Source of the DNA: CAYSSG01 sp964433635
GTDB taxonomy: Bacteria; Atribacterota; Phoenicimicrobiia; Phoenicimicrobiales; Stramentimicrobiaceae
Reading direction: 5' to 3'
Length of the DNA: 64,000 nt
Assembly: GCA_964433635.1 (NCBI GenBank)
Contig: CAYSSG010000007.1
Coordinates: forward strand, 1-64,000
Of this stretch, positions 44,560 through 54,745 are shown piece by piece. The number at the start of each line of letters is the position of its first letter. The stretch's first letter is position 1. Below the pieces are notes generated by a model, which searched no databases, was not told where the DNA came from, and worked only from the letters and a program-made list of their open reading frames with translations. The translations under genes were made by a program, and so were the position numbers.

Positions 44560-44850
44560 GGAAATCACTGGGATTATTTCTTGATATAGAAGCTTCTTAG
44601 TTTATCTCATAAAGTATCTTTTCACCCATTACCTGTGACTTATATAATATAAAAACAGAAAGATGATTATACTTATTCAATAAACGCTAAAAGAATAAAC
44701 TGACAGGATTGAGAAATTTCTCTTAAGAGGAAGTTAAAAGGGAATCCCGGGAATTGGTTTAAGTGATAAATTGACTTATAAATGCCTCGGATGAAGTTGA
44801 ACATTGAAACAGGTAGTTAAGAAGATATTTTTAAATAAGGAAGAGGTTTT

Positions 44851-45858
44851 ATGGATTTATCTCAAGTAAGAAATCAGAAAGTGATTATTGCGGGTAAAAG
44901 TTTCCCTGCTATTTATCATTATTTAAAAGAAAAACTACCGGAAGTTGACCTGAAAGCAGTTGAGCAAAAAGAACTGAGTCAGGAAGCTGAAGATGCGCAT
45001 GTCATTATTCCAACCATGTCAAAAATTGATTCAGATTTAATAGAGAGATCCTCTCATCTGATGCTTATTCAGCAATGGGGAGCAGGATTGGAAGGAGTAG
45101 CGATCGAGCAAGCCACCAAACAGAACATACCTGTTGCCAACGTGCCTTCTTTGGGTTCAGGAAATGCTGAGTCGGTAGCAGAATGGTATGTTATGGCTGT
45201 TTTAAATTTATGTCGGAAAGAATATGAAACACGTTTTTACGGAGAAAAAAATTTTGTGTGGGGTGCACCCATTGGGAAGGCACTCGTTGGTCGAACTGCC
45301 GGATTAATCGGATTTGGTGGCGTTGGAAAAGAATTAGCCAGGCGGCTAAAAGGATTTCAGGTGAAGATCATTGCGATTCAGCGTCATCCTGATCAGGCGG
45401 CTGCAGAGGAGTATGGTTTAGAATGGATTGGTTCTGAACAGGACTTACCGAAACTTCTGCATCAGACGGACTTTTTATTTTTATGTCTTCCCTTAAACAA
45501 ACACTCTTTTCATCTATTAAATCAAGAAACGATTGCCATGCTTCCCAAAGATGCCTGTATTCTGAATGCAGCCAGAGGCGCTATTATTGAAAAGGAAGCA
45601 CTAATGAAAGCATTACAAAAAGGGAATTTAGGCGGTGTAGCCATGGATGTTTTCTGGGAGGAACCGCTCAATCCCAATGATCCGATTAAAGATTTCCCCA
45701 ATGTATTTTTAACACCTCATATTGCCGGGATAACTGATTATTCCTATCAGGGTATTTCAGTACAGGTAGCAGGAAATATTTCACGGGTATTTAGAGGCCA
45801 TCTTCCCCTTCATTGCGTCAATCCGGAAGTGAAACCAGAATGGTTAAAAAAACAATAA
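44851..45858 (+). CDS. D-isomer-specific 2-hydroxyacid dehydrogenase
   Basis: 335 residues. NAD-binding GFGGVGKELA (about 158-167) and the catalytic Arg242 (AARGAI), Glu271 (DVFWEEP) and His290 (TPHIAG) are intact. The family oxidises or reduces D-2-hydroxyacids such as glyoxylate, hydroxypyruvate or phosphoglycerate; the exact substrate is not evident. GGAAGAGG before the ATG. It appears to be a single-gene unit. Confidence 0.92.
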   Translation: MDLSQVRNQKVIIAGKSFPAIYHYLKEKLPEVDLKAVEQKELSQEAEDAHVIIPTMSKIDSDLIERSSHLMLIQQWGAGLEGVAIEQATKQNIPVANVPSLGSGNAESVAEWYVMAVLNLCRKEYETRFYGEKNFVWGAPIGKALVGRTAGLIGFGGVGKELARRLKGFQVKIIAIQRHPDQAAAEEYGLEWIGSEQDLPKLLHQTDFLFLCLPLNKHSFHLLNQETIAMLPKDACILNAARGAIIEKEALMKALQKGNLGGVAMDVFWEEPLNPNDPIKDFPNVFLTPHIAGITDYSYQGISVQVAGNISRVFRGHLPLHCVNPEVKPEWLKKQ

Positions 45859-46009
45859 ATAAATGAAACTATGATCAAAAATAAAGATATCTCTTTCAGG
45901 GAGTGATCTTCAGTCACAGGATATTTTGCTTGTCACTTAGGAAAAAATGTAATCCTATAGAAAAATCTTAATCATTGCTTGATTAGAAAGAGTAAAGAAG
46001 ATTAAGAGA

Positions 46010-46249
46010 ATGGGAATAAATTTGGTTATTCTCCTATTCATCATAGCTTATGGTGCCCTAATATTGATATTCTTAGGCACAATAAAAAAATGTAATGCCT
46101 TGAAAACAGAAAACGATCGACTAAAGGACCTGATTATGAAAGTTCAAACCAGGGGAACAAACAAGGAACAGAAACTCCCGGAGTATCAATCTATTATTGA
46201 CAAGATAAAAAACAGATATCAGGATAGCAAGGATGAGAAGAAAAAGTGA
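46010..46249 (+). CDS. Small membrane-anchored coiled-coil protein
   Basis: 79 residues: one N-terminal TM helix (about 4-25), then a charged helix with KTENDRLKDLIMKV heptads. No named family. The ATG has only a weak purine-rich upstream site (AGAGAA). A short protein tethered to the cytoplasmic membrane is the only inference possible. Confidence 0.5.
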   Translation: MGINLVILLFIIAYGALILIFLGTIKKCNALKTENDRLKDLIMKVQTRGTNKEQKLPEYQSIIDKIKNRYQDSKDEKKK

Positions 46250-46333
46250 AATTCGGAATGATTTTACTTCAGGTTACAGTATCGATTTCCCTGGTTTTCT
46301 GGAAATATCAAAGACCACCCACAGACTATCTGA

Positions 46334-46477
46334 TTTATTAATCCAAAACACGAAGATTATCATCATAAAGTTGATTGGCTGAAGGAACAACTTTCCAATG
46401 GGTTAAGGATTAAATTACTCTACGTTGACAAGGAGAAAGCCCTAATGGAATTTATCGAAAAAGAAATAAAGATATGA
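46334..46477 (+). pseudogene. Remnant of a YoaP-like GNAT acetyltransferase
   Basis: A frame without a start codon reads INPKHEDYHHKVDWLKEQL then GLRIKLLYVD and MEFIEKEIKI. This closely follows the N-terminal segment of a GNAT subgroup (xWLKxRLxEGLKIKLL...GFIEY) but stops where the catalytic fold should continue. It is a truncated, non-functional copy, just upstream of the convergent GNAT gene. Confidence 0.45.
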
Positions 46478-46493
46478 AACTGGTGATGGTGAA

Positions 46494-47051
46494 TTATGTT
46501 CTAAACACAATGGGCAGGTCACTGATCAACTTTCTCCAGACCATATGATGGAACCCTGCACCCCAGAAATCCTTCAGCATATAGGCAGGTGCTCCGAACT
46601 TCTTTTTCCATACCTTCTGAGCACGCGGAAATCCGCTATCCAGACAGAACTCTTTAATGTTTCTGTTCAGGAATGTCAGGTAGATCATATTTAAAAGTAA
46701 TGTTCCTATGCCTTGTTTCTGGTAGTCCGGGTGAACGAACACTGTACCTACTTCAATGACACCATTCAATTCCCCATCAGTACACTCTATCACCAGTTGG
46801 CTGGTCGGACCATATTCAATGGTACCAACAATCTTCTCATTATCTAAAGCTATTAGGAAATAACGTTTTTCTCCATTTGATTCAAAGTCTTCCTGTGCCA
46901 GGTTTTCCTTATCCTGAATCTCTTTCTCCATTTCAGGTACCCGATCTATTAATCCTTCTTTACGATAGGTATCAGTGAGCACTAAAGTAAAGAACTGTTT
47001 CATTGCTTCCCTGTCACCGTTCACTACCCTCCGAATTTTTATGTTTGGCAT
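46494..47051 (-). CDS. GNAT-family N-acetyltransferase
   Basis: 185 residues. IRRVVNGDREAM at the N-terminus, the central VGTIEYGP strand, EVGTVFVHPDYQKQGIGTLLL with the Q/GxGxG/A acetyl-CoA loop, and a C-terminal helix. GGAGGA lies before the ATG on the minus strand. It is the only minus-strand gene in this part of the window. Acceptor substrate unknown. Confidence 0.87.
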   Translation of the reverse strand: MPNIKIRRVVNGDREAMKQFFTLVLTDTYRKEGLIDRVPEMEKEIQDKENLAQEDFESNGEKRYFLIALDNEKIVGTIEYGPTSQLVIECTDGELNGVIEVGTVFVHPDYQKQGIGTLLLNMIYLTFLNRNIKEFCLDSGFPRAQKVWKKKFGAPAYMLKDFWGAGFHHMVWRKLISDLPIVFRT

Positions 47052-47328
47052 ACGTTATCCTCCTTATAGTAAGGAATGAAAAGATTTGAGATTCTCCAAA
47101 TCAATGCTTATTAATGAATATGTTTTAGAAGGTAACCTGTCTTTCTGTGCCTTCCAGGATGGTTGATTCAAATAGAGATATAATTCAATTATAGATGAGT
47201 TCTATCGTAGAATCAAATGAAAGAATTGGATTCAAGAATTCATTAGGATTTTCTTTCTTGAAAGTGTACGTTAGATTTGATATCCTGAAATTATTGACAG
47301 AAAAAATCTACAGTAGGAGGATGGATTC

Positions 47329-48201
47329 ATGGAATATAGAAAGTTAGGTCGCACGGGACTCAATGTTTCTGTTATCTCATTTGGAGGTGTGGTGGCGATA
47401 AATCTACAGCAGGAGGAAGTTAATAAAGCGGTTTCTTTAGCGATCAATAGAGGAGTAAACTTATTTGATGTTGGTCCGACTTATGGAGATGCTCAAAATA
47501 AGCTGGGTCCCGCGATTGAACAATATCGTAAGCAGATTATTTTAACTTGTAAAACCGAACCTGATAAAGACAAAAGGGAGGCCAGGGCGGATCTTGAGAA
47601 TTCCCTTCAACTACTGAAGACCGATTTTTTTGATGTGTATCAACTGCATGAAGTAACCAGTGAAGATGCTTTGACAAAGGCAACCTCTCCGGGAGGGGCC
47701 TTAGAAGCCATCCTGGAAGCTAAAGAAGAAGGCCTGGTTAAATATATTGGATTCTCAGCTCACAGTGAAGATTTTGCCTTGAAACTCATGGAACTTTATG
47801 ACTTTGATACGGTGATGTTTCCGGTCAACTGGAATTACTGGATGAAGGATCACCAGGGGGACGCGGTCATAAAAAAAGCATGTGAAACAAACAAGGGCAT
47901 ATTGGCTATTAAGGCATTAGCCCAGAGGCAGTGGAAAGAAGGGGAGGAAAAATTTGGATATGATACCTGGTATAAACCTCTGTTTGATAATGATGAATTA
48001 GCCGAGCTGGCTTTTAAATTTACTTTATCCAAAGATGTTGATACAGCAGTTTGTCCGGGGGATCAGAGGCTGTTGGTTAAATGCCTTGATTTAGAGGAAG
48101 CACTTAAAGGATCCTATACGCTTTCCGATACTGAAAAAGAAAAGCTGGAAGGATTTGTTCATTCACATGGGGGGAAACTATATCCAATCGTAAAATTTTA
48201 A
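47329..48201 (+). CDS. Aldo/keto reductase
   Basis: 290 residues of TIM-barrel type. The catalytic tetrad is visible as Asp47, Tyr52, Lys75 and His107 (FDVGPTYGD, TCKTE, YQLHE). N-terminus MEYRKLGRTGLNVSVISFGG is standard. TAGGAGG (47314-47320) precedes ATG 47329. No Fe-S extension is present. Reduces a carbonyl compound with NAD(P)H; substrate unknown. Confidence 0.92.
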   Translation: MEYRKLGRTGLNVSVISFGGVVAINLQQEEVNKAVSLAINRGVNLFDVGPTYGDAQNKLGPAIEQYRKQIILTCKTEPDKDKREARADLENSLQLLKTDFFDVYQLHEVTSEDALTKATSPGGALEAILEAKEEGLVKYIGFSAHSEDFALKLMELYDFDTVMFPVNWNYWMKDHQGDAVIKKACETNKGILAIKALAQRQWKEGEEKFGYDTWYKPLFDNDELAELAFKFTLSKDVDTAVCPGDQRLLVKCLDLEEALKGSYTLSDTEKEKLEGFVHSHGGKLYPIVKF

Positions 48202-48365
48202 TCTTTTTATTATTAAAGATTCCTTGCTCGGACTTCAGAGGAATAGCAAAGGGTGATAGAACATCCAGATCGAAAATGGCTGAAGACCTCCTTGAGCTTG
48301 AAAGAGACCGGAAGTAGAGGAAATCAGAAAATTATTAAATTTTTTGACTAGTAAAGATTATTTGT

Positions 48366-48395
48366 TTGACCCAATTGCAAAGAAAATGCTATAAT
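48366..48395 (+). promoter_or_regulatory. Strong promoter of the amidohydrolase-TRAP operon
   Basis: TTGACC (48366-48371), 18-nt spacer, then TGcTATAAT with consensus -10 at 48390-48395 and an extended -10 TG. Transcription near 48402 leaves about 24 nt before ATG 48426, which supports that start over the ATG at 48411. Confidence 0.75.
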
Positions 48396-48425
48396 TTTTA
48401 ATAATGATACATGATGGAAGCGGTT

Positions 48426-49568
48426 ATGATTAAAGTTGATATGCTTATCAAAGGAGGACGAGTTATTGATCCCAGTCTTGGAATTGATTTTGTTAGCGAT
48501 ATAGTTATAGACAACGGTTGTTTTATAGATCCCGGTAGCGAAGTAGTCGAAGCAGAAACAGTAATCGATGCTACTGATCATATCGTAACACCTGGCCTAA
48601 TTGATTTTCATCTCCACATTGCTCACCGAACATCCTCAATCTCTATCAATCCGGACATTTTTCTTATGTCCAATGGTATTACCAGTGCCAATGATGCTGG
48701 TAGTACGGGAACAATCTGTACTGAAGGGTTTATTCTTGATATTGCTTACAAAAGCCCACTTACAATCAAGACATGGATTAATGTTCTTCCATTAGGTATT
48801 CCCGTACATAGTTATCCTCCTGATGAAATAACCTTAAGCGGTCATGAATATCATGAATTAAAGTATCTTCTTGATCGTTATCCTGATAATATTCTAGGTA
48901 TCAAGCTTTGGAGTAAACTTGGTGGACGCAGCCTTGAAGAGAGTCTTAAACTCGCAGAACTTCTTGAAACAAAACTTTGTATTCATGCATGTGCCAGTAT
49001 TCGTGAGTATGAAGAAGTCCTTAGTCTAGTTCGAAAAGATGATATAATTTCTCACTTCTATCAGGATCAGGGCAGTAACATTCTTGATGCAAAAGGAAAA
49101 GTTAAAAAGAGTGCATGGGAAGCGAAGGAGCGGGGAGTAGTTTTTGATACTGCCAATGGTAAAGGCAATTATAGCTATGATCTTGCTAAGAAGGCAATTA
49201 AACAAGGCTTCTTTCCAAATATAATTTCTTCTGACTGTACGAACGGCTTAACTGCCTGGACAAAATTCAGCTTTGCACTACCTTATGTAATGACAGGCTA
49301 CTATGCTCTCGGTATGCCCTTAAATGAAATAATCCGCGCTGTTACTGAAACACCTGCACGCCTGATGGGTATGGAAGGAAAAATTGGTACTCTAAAGCCC
49401 GGGGCATTTGCTGATGTAACAATTATAAAGATTGATTACACTCCTCACAAGATCTGTGATGCAAGAAATAGCACACCCGTAGAGAGTCGAGGAATGCTTA
49501 TTCCGCAAGTTACTATCAAGAATGGCATTATCGCTTACAGGCGTATGGAATTCCTTTTCCTACGTTAA
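48426..49568 (+). CDS. Amidohydrolase-superfamily metallohydrolase
   Basis: 380 residues. A composite beta-sandwich/TIM-barrel: MIKVDMLIKGGRVIDP at the start, metal ligands His62 and His64 in DFHLH, a possible carboxylated Lys in LGIKLW, later His in CIHAC and SHFYQDQG, Asp in SSDCTNG, and the C-terminal GTLKPGAFADVTI. Relatives hydrolyse cyclic amides, N-acyl amino acids or imides. It is followed after 209 bp by a TRAP importer that may bring in its substrate or an amide precursor. GGAAG at 48416-48420 supports the start. Confidence 0.87.
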   Translation: MIKVDMLIKGGRVIDPSLGIDFVSDIVIDNGCFIDPGSEVVEAETVIDATDHIVTPGLIDFHLHIAHRTSSISINPDIFLMSNGITSANDAGSTGTICTEGFILDIAYKSPLTIKTWINVLPLGIPVHSYPPDEITLSGHEYHELKYLLDRYPDNILGIKLWSKLGGRSLEESLKLAELLETKLCIHACASIREYEEVLSLVRKDDIISHFYQDQGSNILDAKGKVKKSAWEAKERGVVFDTANGKGNYSYDLAKKAIKQGFFPNIISSDCTNGLTAWTKFSFALPYVMTGYYALGMPLNEIIRAVTETPARLMGMEGKIGTLKPGAFADVTIIKIDYTPHKICDARNSTPVESRGMLIPQVTIKNGIIAYRRMEFLFLR

Positions 49569-49777
49569 TTCAATACTATTTGAATTATATGATAATCTGA
49601 AATAATTAGAAATTTTATTTCATTTGATTTCAAGATCAAATAATTAATTATCTGATTCATTCGATCACAATTCAAAAATAGGAATAGTCTATTTAACAAT
49701 ATGGATTATATCTGGATAGTGCAGAGTTTACAGGTAAATATATTTACATTCATAGGAATTCTTGAAAGGGGAAAAAG

Positions 49778-50269
49778 ATGGCATTAATGAAATGGTTGGA
49801 AAAGAATATGGAAATCACTATTCTAGCAGTGCTACTAGCAATTATAACTATTTTATCGTTCACCAATGTGGTATCCAGATATATATTCCACTCCTCTATT
49901 ATATGGTCGGAAGCAGTTTGCAGGTATTCCCTGGTATTATCAGGCTTTTTCAGCATTCCTTGTTGGATACGCGCACGTTCGGGTATCAGAGTAGATGTAT
50001 TCATACAGCTCCTTTCTAAAAAACTGCAGCATACAATAGATGTATTTGTACATGCCTTTCTACTTGTATTGTTTAGCTATTTATTTATCAATTCAATAGC
50101 AGTATTTAAATCGATTGGTGCTATGGGACAGATTATGCCTACATTAGGGATACCTATGAACTATATGTATGTATTGGTGGCAATAGCTTTTGCATTTTCA
50201 GTGATCAGGGTTATACAGGTGTTGTATTCCCAAATTAGCCTTTTATTACATGACACGGGGAAGGAATGA
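49778..50269 (+). CDS. dctQ: TRAP transporter small membrane subunit, DctQ family
   Basis: 163 residues with four TM helices; SSIIWSEAVCRYSLVL is the usual DctQ motif near helix 2. GAAAGGGG precedes the ATG. Three bases separate it from the DctM gene. Second TRAP system of the window, ordered Q-M-P rather than P-Q-M. Confidence 0.9.
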   Translation: MALMKWLEKNMEITILAVLLAIITILSFTNVVSRYIFHSSIIWSEAVCRYSLVLSGFFSIPCWIRARSGIRVDVFIQLLSKKLQHTIDVFVHAFLLVLFSYLFINSIAVFKSIGAMGQIMPTLGIPMNYMYVLVAIAFAFSVIRVIQVLYSQISLLLHDTGKE

Positions 50270-50272
50270 ATC

Positions 50273-51577
50273 ATGTCAATTGGTTTGTTCTTTTTATTTT
50301 TCTTGGTGATGTTGGTTATAGGCATTCCCTTGGCTGCAATTTTCAGCAGTATGGCTTTTTTCCCATCACTTATCAATCCCGCATTTTCCTATAACTGCCA
50401 GGCGGCAATTAAGAGTATGTTTGGAGGTCTCGATAGCTTTACTTTGCTTGCAGTCCCTCTGTTTATGTTATCTGGTATGATTATGGCCGAAGGTGGTATC
50501 TCTGAAAAACTATTTAACTTTTTTGCGTACTTTGTTGGAAATAAGCGAGCTGGTTTTCCATGTGCAGTTATAATAACCTGTATGTTTTATGCCGCAATTT
50601 CTGGATCTTCACCTGCTACGGTTTCTGCAGTTGGTGCAATGACCATTCCGTTTTTAGTGAAAATGGGTTATGACAGAGTCTTTGCAGTAGCAATAGTGAC
50701 AGTAGCTGGAGGACTAGGCGTTATCATACCACCAAGTATATCGTATATTGTTTTTTCTTCCATAACTAGTGTTTCTCCTTCCAGTCTCTTTATTGGTGGT
50801 ATTATCCCAGGAATACTGATTGGTACAATGCTGATGTTATACGCCCAGATATATTGTCGGAAACATGGCGAGGACAGAAAATTACTAATGGCTCATTATC
50901 GAACTATACGTGCGAAGGGTTTCTCGAAAACACTACAAGAAAGTTTATGGGCATTATTGACACCCATTATTATTCTTGGAAGCATTTATGGAGGTATTGT
51001 ATCTCCAACAGAGGCAGCAGTAATTTCAGTCGTATATTCAATTGCAGTCTGTATTTTTTCCTATCACACACTGACTTGGAAGGATCTTGGAAAGGTATTT
51101 CAAAAAGGTGCGAATACATATGTGGGAATTCTATTTATTATTGCTGCAGCAACCGCATTCTCTCGATGCATAACACTGCTACGTTATCCACAGACGATAT
51201 CAGCAAGTATTCTGGCGGCAGTATCTAATAAATATGCTGTTCTATTAGTAATGAATTTAATCATGTTGGTTTGTGGTACCCTGATTGACAACATCCCTAA
51301 TATCATGATACTTTCACCCATTTTACTGCCGATTTCTACAGCAGTAGGTGTTGATCCCGTACATTTTGGTATTATAATGACTGCAAACCTCGCAATTGGT
51401 ATGGTCACACCGCCTATGGGAATTAATCTCTTTGTTGCAAGTAGCATGACCGAAATTCCAATATTCAAACTTGCAAAGGCAACAGTTCCATTTCTTATTG
51501 CTTTCCTATTTGCCCTGATGCTTATTACCTTTATTCCGGGCCTATCATTGTTACTCCCTGCTCTTAGGGGTAACTAA
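50273..51577 (+). CDS. dctM: TRAP transporter large membrane subunit, DctM family
   Basis: 434 residues, 12 or so TM helices. Conserved segments AISGSSPATVSAVGAM, GGLGVIIPPSISYIVF and the late IGMVTPPMGINLFVASS are present. Forms the sodium-driven permease with the preceding DctQ. Confidence 0.93.
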   Translation: MSIGLFFLFFLVMLVIGIPLAAIFSSMAFFPSLINPAFSYNCQAAIKSMFGGLDSFTLLAVPLFMLSGMIMAEGGISEKLFNFFAYFVGNKRAGFPCAVIITCMFYAAISGSSPATVSAVGAMTIPFLVKMGYDRVFAVAIVTVAGGLGVIIPPSISYIVFSSITSVSPSSLFIGGIIPGILIGTMLMLYAQIYCRKHGEDRKLLMAHYRTIRAKGFSKTLQESLWALLTPIIILGSIYGGIVSPTEAAVISVVYSIAVCIFSYHTLTWKDLGKVFQKGANTYVGILFIIAAATAFSRCITLLRYPQTISASILAAVSNKYAVLLVMNLIMLVCGTLIDNIPNIMILSPILLPISTAVGVDPVHFGIIMTANLAIGMVTPPMGINLFVASSMTEIPIFKLAKATVPFLIAFLFALMLITFIPGLSLLLPALRGN

Positions 51578-51604
51578 TAAAAAAAAATAAAAGGAGAGAA
51601 AACT

Positions 51605-52639
51605 ATGAAAGAGCTTATGAAATTTCAGAAAGTACTGGTTCTGTATCTTGCATGTACTCTAATAATATTTATGTGGATGGGTACTTGCGCAAGTTCTTCA
51701 TCTGAGCAAGAGATGCCTTCCTATACCTGGACAGCAGCACTTAATGTAGCGCCAACCACAATCAATTATATGATTGTGGAAAAATTTGCTAATCTTATTC
51801 ATGAGCGCAGCAATGGGAAGATAACAGTCGAGATTTATCCCAGCGGTCAACTCGGTAGTGACAACGAAATGAACCAGGGTGTATATGCCGGCTCTATCGA
51901 TATTGCATCCAGTATGACGACAGGTATCGTGGACTTTGTTCCTGAGATGGCACTCTTTGATCTTCCCAACTTATTTCCCAATGTTGAAGTGATGCGTAAA
52001 GTTCTCCAAAGTGATTTTTTTGATACTCTCAACGAGTATGTCAGAAAAGGTGGTTTCACAATGCTTGGCTACTCAGATGCAGGGTTCAGGCAGCTGAGTG
52101 CCAGTAAGGAAATCCGAACATTTAAAGATATTTCTGGAATAAAGATACGCACCATGCTTAATGAAAACCATATTGCCTATTGGAAATCAATCGGTGCTAA
52201 CCCACTGGCAATGGACTTTGGTGAGGTTTTCATGGCTCTTCAACAGGGAACAATTGATGGCCAGGAAAATCCTTACATGAACATTGTCGGTAACAATTTC
52301 CATGAAGTGCAGAAGTACATTATCGAAACAAATCATATCGGTCATATTATTACTTTCTATATGAATAATAGTTTGTATCAGAGCCTTCCTGATAATGTAA
52401 AAGAGCTTGTTGATGAGTGTGCTAAGGAAGCTATCACATATGGTAACAGTAAATCCGATGAGAGCATTGCGGCTTATAAGAAGACTTGCATTGATGCAGG
52501 TTGTGAAATCGTTACCTTATCTCAAGAGGATCTGCAGTCTATGCAGGATGCTGCTTCTGTAGTCTATGACATGGTTCGAAATAAGCTTGGTGATGAGCTG
52601 GTAGATGCTCTGCTTAATGCTGTTGAAGCTGCCAAATAA
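51605..52639 (+). CDS. dctP: TRAP transporter substrate-binding protein, DctP family
   Basis: 344 residues. An N-terminal hydrophobic segment ends at a lipobox-like MGTC-AS, so Cys29 may be lipidated, which would tether the protein to a Gram-positive-type membrane surface. The DctP fold follows, with GIKIRTMLNENHIAYW, MDFGEVFMALQQGTIDGQENPY and ETNHIGH. AAAGGAGAG before the ATG. The operon thus runs amidohydrolase, Q, M, P. Ligand unknown. Confidence 0.9.
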   Translation: MKELMKFQKVLVLYLACTLIIFMWMGTCASSSSEQEMPSYTWTAALNVAPTTINYMIVEKFANLIHERSNGKITVEIYPSGQLGSDNEMNQGVYAGSIDIASSMTTGIVDFVPEMALFDLPNLFPNVEVMRKVLQSDFFDTLNEYVRKGGFTMLGYSDAGFRQLSASKEIRTFKDISGIKIRTMLNENHIAYWKSIGANPLAMDFGEVFMALQQGTIDGQENPYMNIVGNNFHEVQKYIIETNHIGHIITFYMNNSLYQSLPDNVKELVDECAKEAITYGNSKSDESIAAYKKTCIDAGCEIVTLSQEDLQSMQDAASVVYDMVRNKLGDELVDALLNAVEAAK

Positions 52640-53143
52640 TTGAGTTGTGAAGATGTTGTACTACTTAGAAGGATTATGAGTTTATTAAGAAAGGGACAAT
52701 CAGGCTAATAGTAGAATCTAAAATAAAAAGCATCGTTTCAGATTGTCCCTAAAGTACTCCTTTGGATTATTCATTTAGAAAATTTAAAAATAAGTTTGTT
52801 AAAATACCTAAAGTATTTTGTAACCATAATAAAACAATATGCTTTCCTTTTTCTCCGACACAGAAGTAGTTTTATAAACTGATTAATTCTTTTTTTGAAA
52901 ACCCGGGTTATGCCTAGCTACACATTCAAATTCACTGGATAAGTTGTGATTATTTAAAAATATTATCTCTTTTTGAGGTTAAAGAACGGAAATATATTTA
53001 TTAATAATAATAGCATAATTTTATCTATTAATGGAAAAGTGGTTACCATTCTTTTTTAGAAAATGAATAGAATTTCAAAGAATACTATTTGATTTTATTC
53101 TATGCCAGTTTTCCTTTGAGATAAACAGGGAGAATGCCAGCTG
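52640..53143. other. Gap with a long-loop inverted repeat
   Basis: 504 AT-rich bases. AGGGACAATC (52692-52701) is inverted perfectly as GATTGTCCCT (52741-52750) around a 39-nt loop; the GGGACA arm resembles the other palindromes at 20.98 and 32.9 kb. It may end the TRAP operon or be mobile-element debris. The rest shows no ORF, RNA gene or good promoter. Confidence 0.35.
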
Positions 53144-53821
53144 ATGGATATTAAAGAGATTATCCGTTCCAGGAGAAAGACTATAGCACTTCAGGTCTGT
53201 GATGATGCCACCTTGATTGTCAGGGCTCCTTTAAGGATGAGTACTGATGTAATCCGGAAAGTTATCCTGAAGCATCATCGATGGCTGGAGAAGAAGAAAG
53301 GGGAAATCTTAGCCAGGAACTCAAGCAATACCTTAAAAGAATACATTGATGGAGAAGCTTTTCTTTATTTGGGAGTCTCATATCGCTTGAAGAGAGTAAA
53401 AGCTCATGAGCTTGAGCTTGATTGTAAATTAGCATTTTTGGGTGGCCATTTTTATCTTAGAGATTCTGTGCTTCATCCCAGAGAAGCCTTCCTCTCCTGG
53501 TATAAGCATGAAGCTTTTAAGATAATTTCGGAAAGGGTCCATTGGTATGCCCGGCAGAGGGGATTGAAATATAAGCAAATTAAAATTTCTCATGCCCAAA
53601 AGCGCTGGGGTTCCTGTAGTCCTTCAGGCAACCTGAATTTCTCCTGGCGTTTAATCATGGCTCCCTTACCGGTGATTGATTATGTGGTCGTTCATGAACT
53701 GGTTCACCTTCTGGAGAAAAACCACTCCAGATCATTCTGGGACAAAGTCCGTCTCCTTATGCCTGATTATAAGATACACCGATCTTGGCTCAAGAAGAAC
53801 GGTTATTTGTTGAGATTATAG
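53144..53821 (+). CDS. YgjP-like metallopeptidase domain protein (DUF45)
   Basis: 225 residues. The zinc-binding His184-Glu185-x2-His188 (VVHELVHLL) and third ligand His194 in KNHSRSFW are intact, as is the QKRWGSCSPSG.LNFSWRL segment typical of the YgjP/WLM group. Soluble. Such proteins are often encoded near restriction or DNA repair genes, but none is here. Proteolytic activity is inferred from the motif only. Confidence 0.9.
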   Translation: MDIKEIIRSRRKTIALQVCDDATLIVRAPLRMSTDVIRKVILKHHRWLEKKKGEILARNSSNTLKEYIDGEAFLYLGVSYRLKRVKAHELELDCKLAFLGGHFYLRDSVLHPREAFLSWYKHEAFKIISERVHWYARQRGLKYKQIKISHAQKRWGSCSPSGNLNFSWRLIMAPLPVIDYVVVHELVHLLEKNHSRSFWDKVRLLMPDYKIHRSWLKKNGYLLRL

Positions 53822-54022
53822 GCAAAACTGGAACTGAGAGCCATCTTAAAATTAAATTGCATTTACTCTTCTTATAGATTGGATAAAATGATTATACATA
53901 TGAAAAAAAGAGAGATTATTTCTGATTTGAGATTTTAAAAAGTTAAGCAGGGCAACAAAGATCATAATAAACCTGCATTTATTCTTTGCCCATCAAACCA
54001 GAAGTTAAAGAACAGGTAAACT

Positions 54023-54745
54023 ATGAAGGATTTAAAGAAATACCTGCTGAAAGAAGGAGCCTCCCTTGTCGGGTATGCAAACTTATCTGATCTTCCCGGT
54101 AAGATTCGGAAGCATTATGATTTTGGCATTTCCATCGGGGTAAGACTAAGTCCTGCAGCAATAAAGACCATAAAGAATGGTCCTACTGAGTTCTATCAAA
54201 GAGAGTATATCCGGGTGAATCGATTACTGGATTTTCTTGGAAACTCAGCAACTGAATATATTAACAAAAAGGGATTTCAGGCTTATGCTTTTTCCTCGAC
54301 CTTATCGACTGGCATCAATGACTTAGTGGATTTGTCTACCCGGTTACCACATAAGACCGTAGCAACCAGAGCAGGGTTGGGTTGGATAGGCAAATCAGCT
54401 TTATTAATTACAAAGGAATATGGTCCGGCTATCCGGCTAATCACTGTCTTAACCGATATGATACTTATTGCAGGTGACCCGATTGACATTTCAAATTGCG
54501 GTGATTGCCAGAGATGTGTTCAGATATGCCCTGGAAAGGCGATCGTGGGATGTAACTGGAATCGAGGTGTAAAAAGGGAACAAATTTATAATGCTTCTAA
54601 ATGCCGCAAAACCATTGAGGAAATGATAGGCCAGGCTAATGTAACAAATCTAATCTGTGGCTTGTGCATTGCTGTCTGCCCCTGGACTCAGAAATACCTT
54701 GAAAGGGAAGAAGAATGGAGGGAAAAGAAATGTCCATTAACCTGA
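54023..54745 (+). CDS. Epoxyqueuosine-reductase-like double 4Fe-4S protein
   Basis: 240 residues. A reduced version of the QueG/RdhA core: AFSSTLSTGINDLVDLSTRLPHKTVATRAGLGWIGKSALLITKEYGPAIRL in pieces, then two clusters, Cys159, 162, 165, 169 and Cys194, 212, 215, 219. True QueG is longer and has a C-terminal HEAT region; this one ends after the second cluster, so tRNA modification should not be assumed. It overlaps the DUF488 gene by 16 bp, indicating coupling. Probably a corrinoid- or flavin-independent redox protein of unknown substrate. Confidence 0.8.
   Translation: MKDLKKYLLKEGASLVGYANLSDLPGKIRKHYDFGISIGVRLSPAAIKTIKNGPTEFYQREYIRVNRLLDFLGNSATEYINKKGFQAYAFSSTLSTGINDLVDLSTRLPHKTVATRAGLGWIGKSALLITKEYGPAIRLITVLTDMILIAGDPIDISNCGDCQRCVQICPGKAIVGCNWNRGVKREQIYNASKCRKTIEEMIGQANVTNLICGLCIAVCPWTQKYLEREEEWREKKCPLT

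Noticed and set aside
53144..53821. SprT/M48 protease as part of a defence island
   Set aside because: The HELVH protein fits the YgjP group and its neighbours are redox and DUF488 genes, not defence genes.
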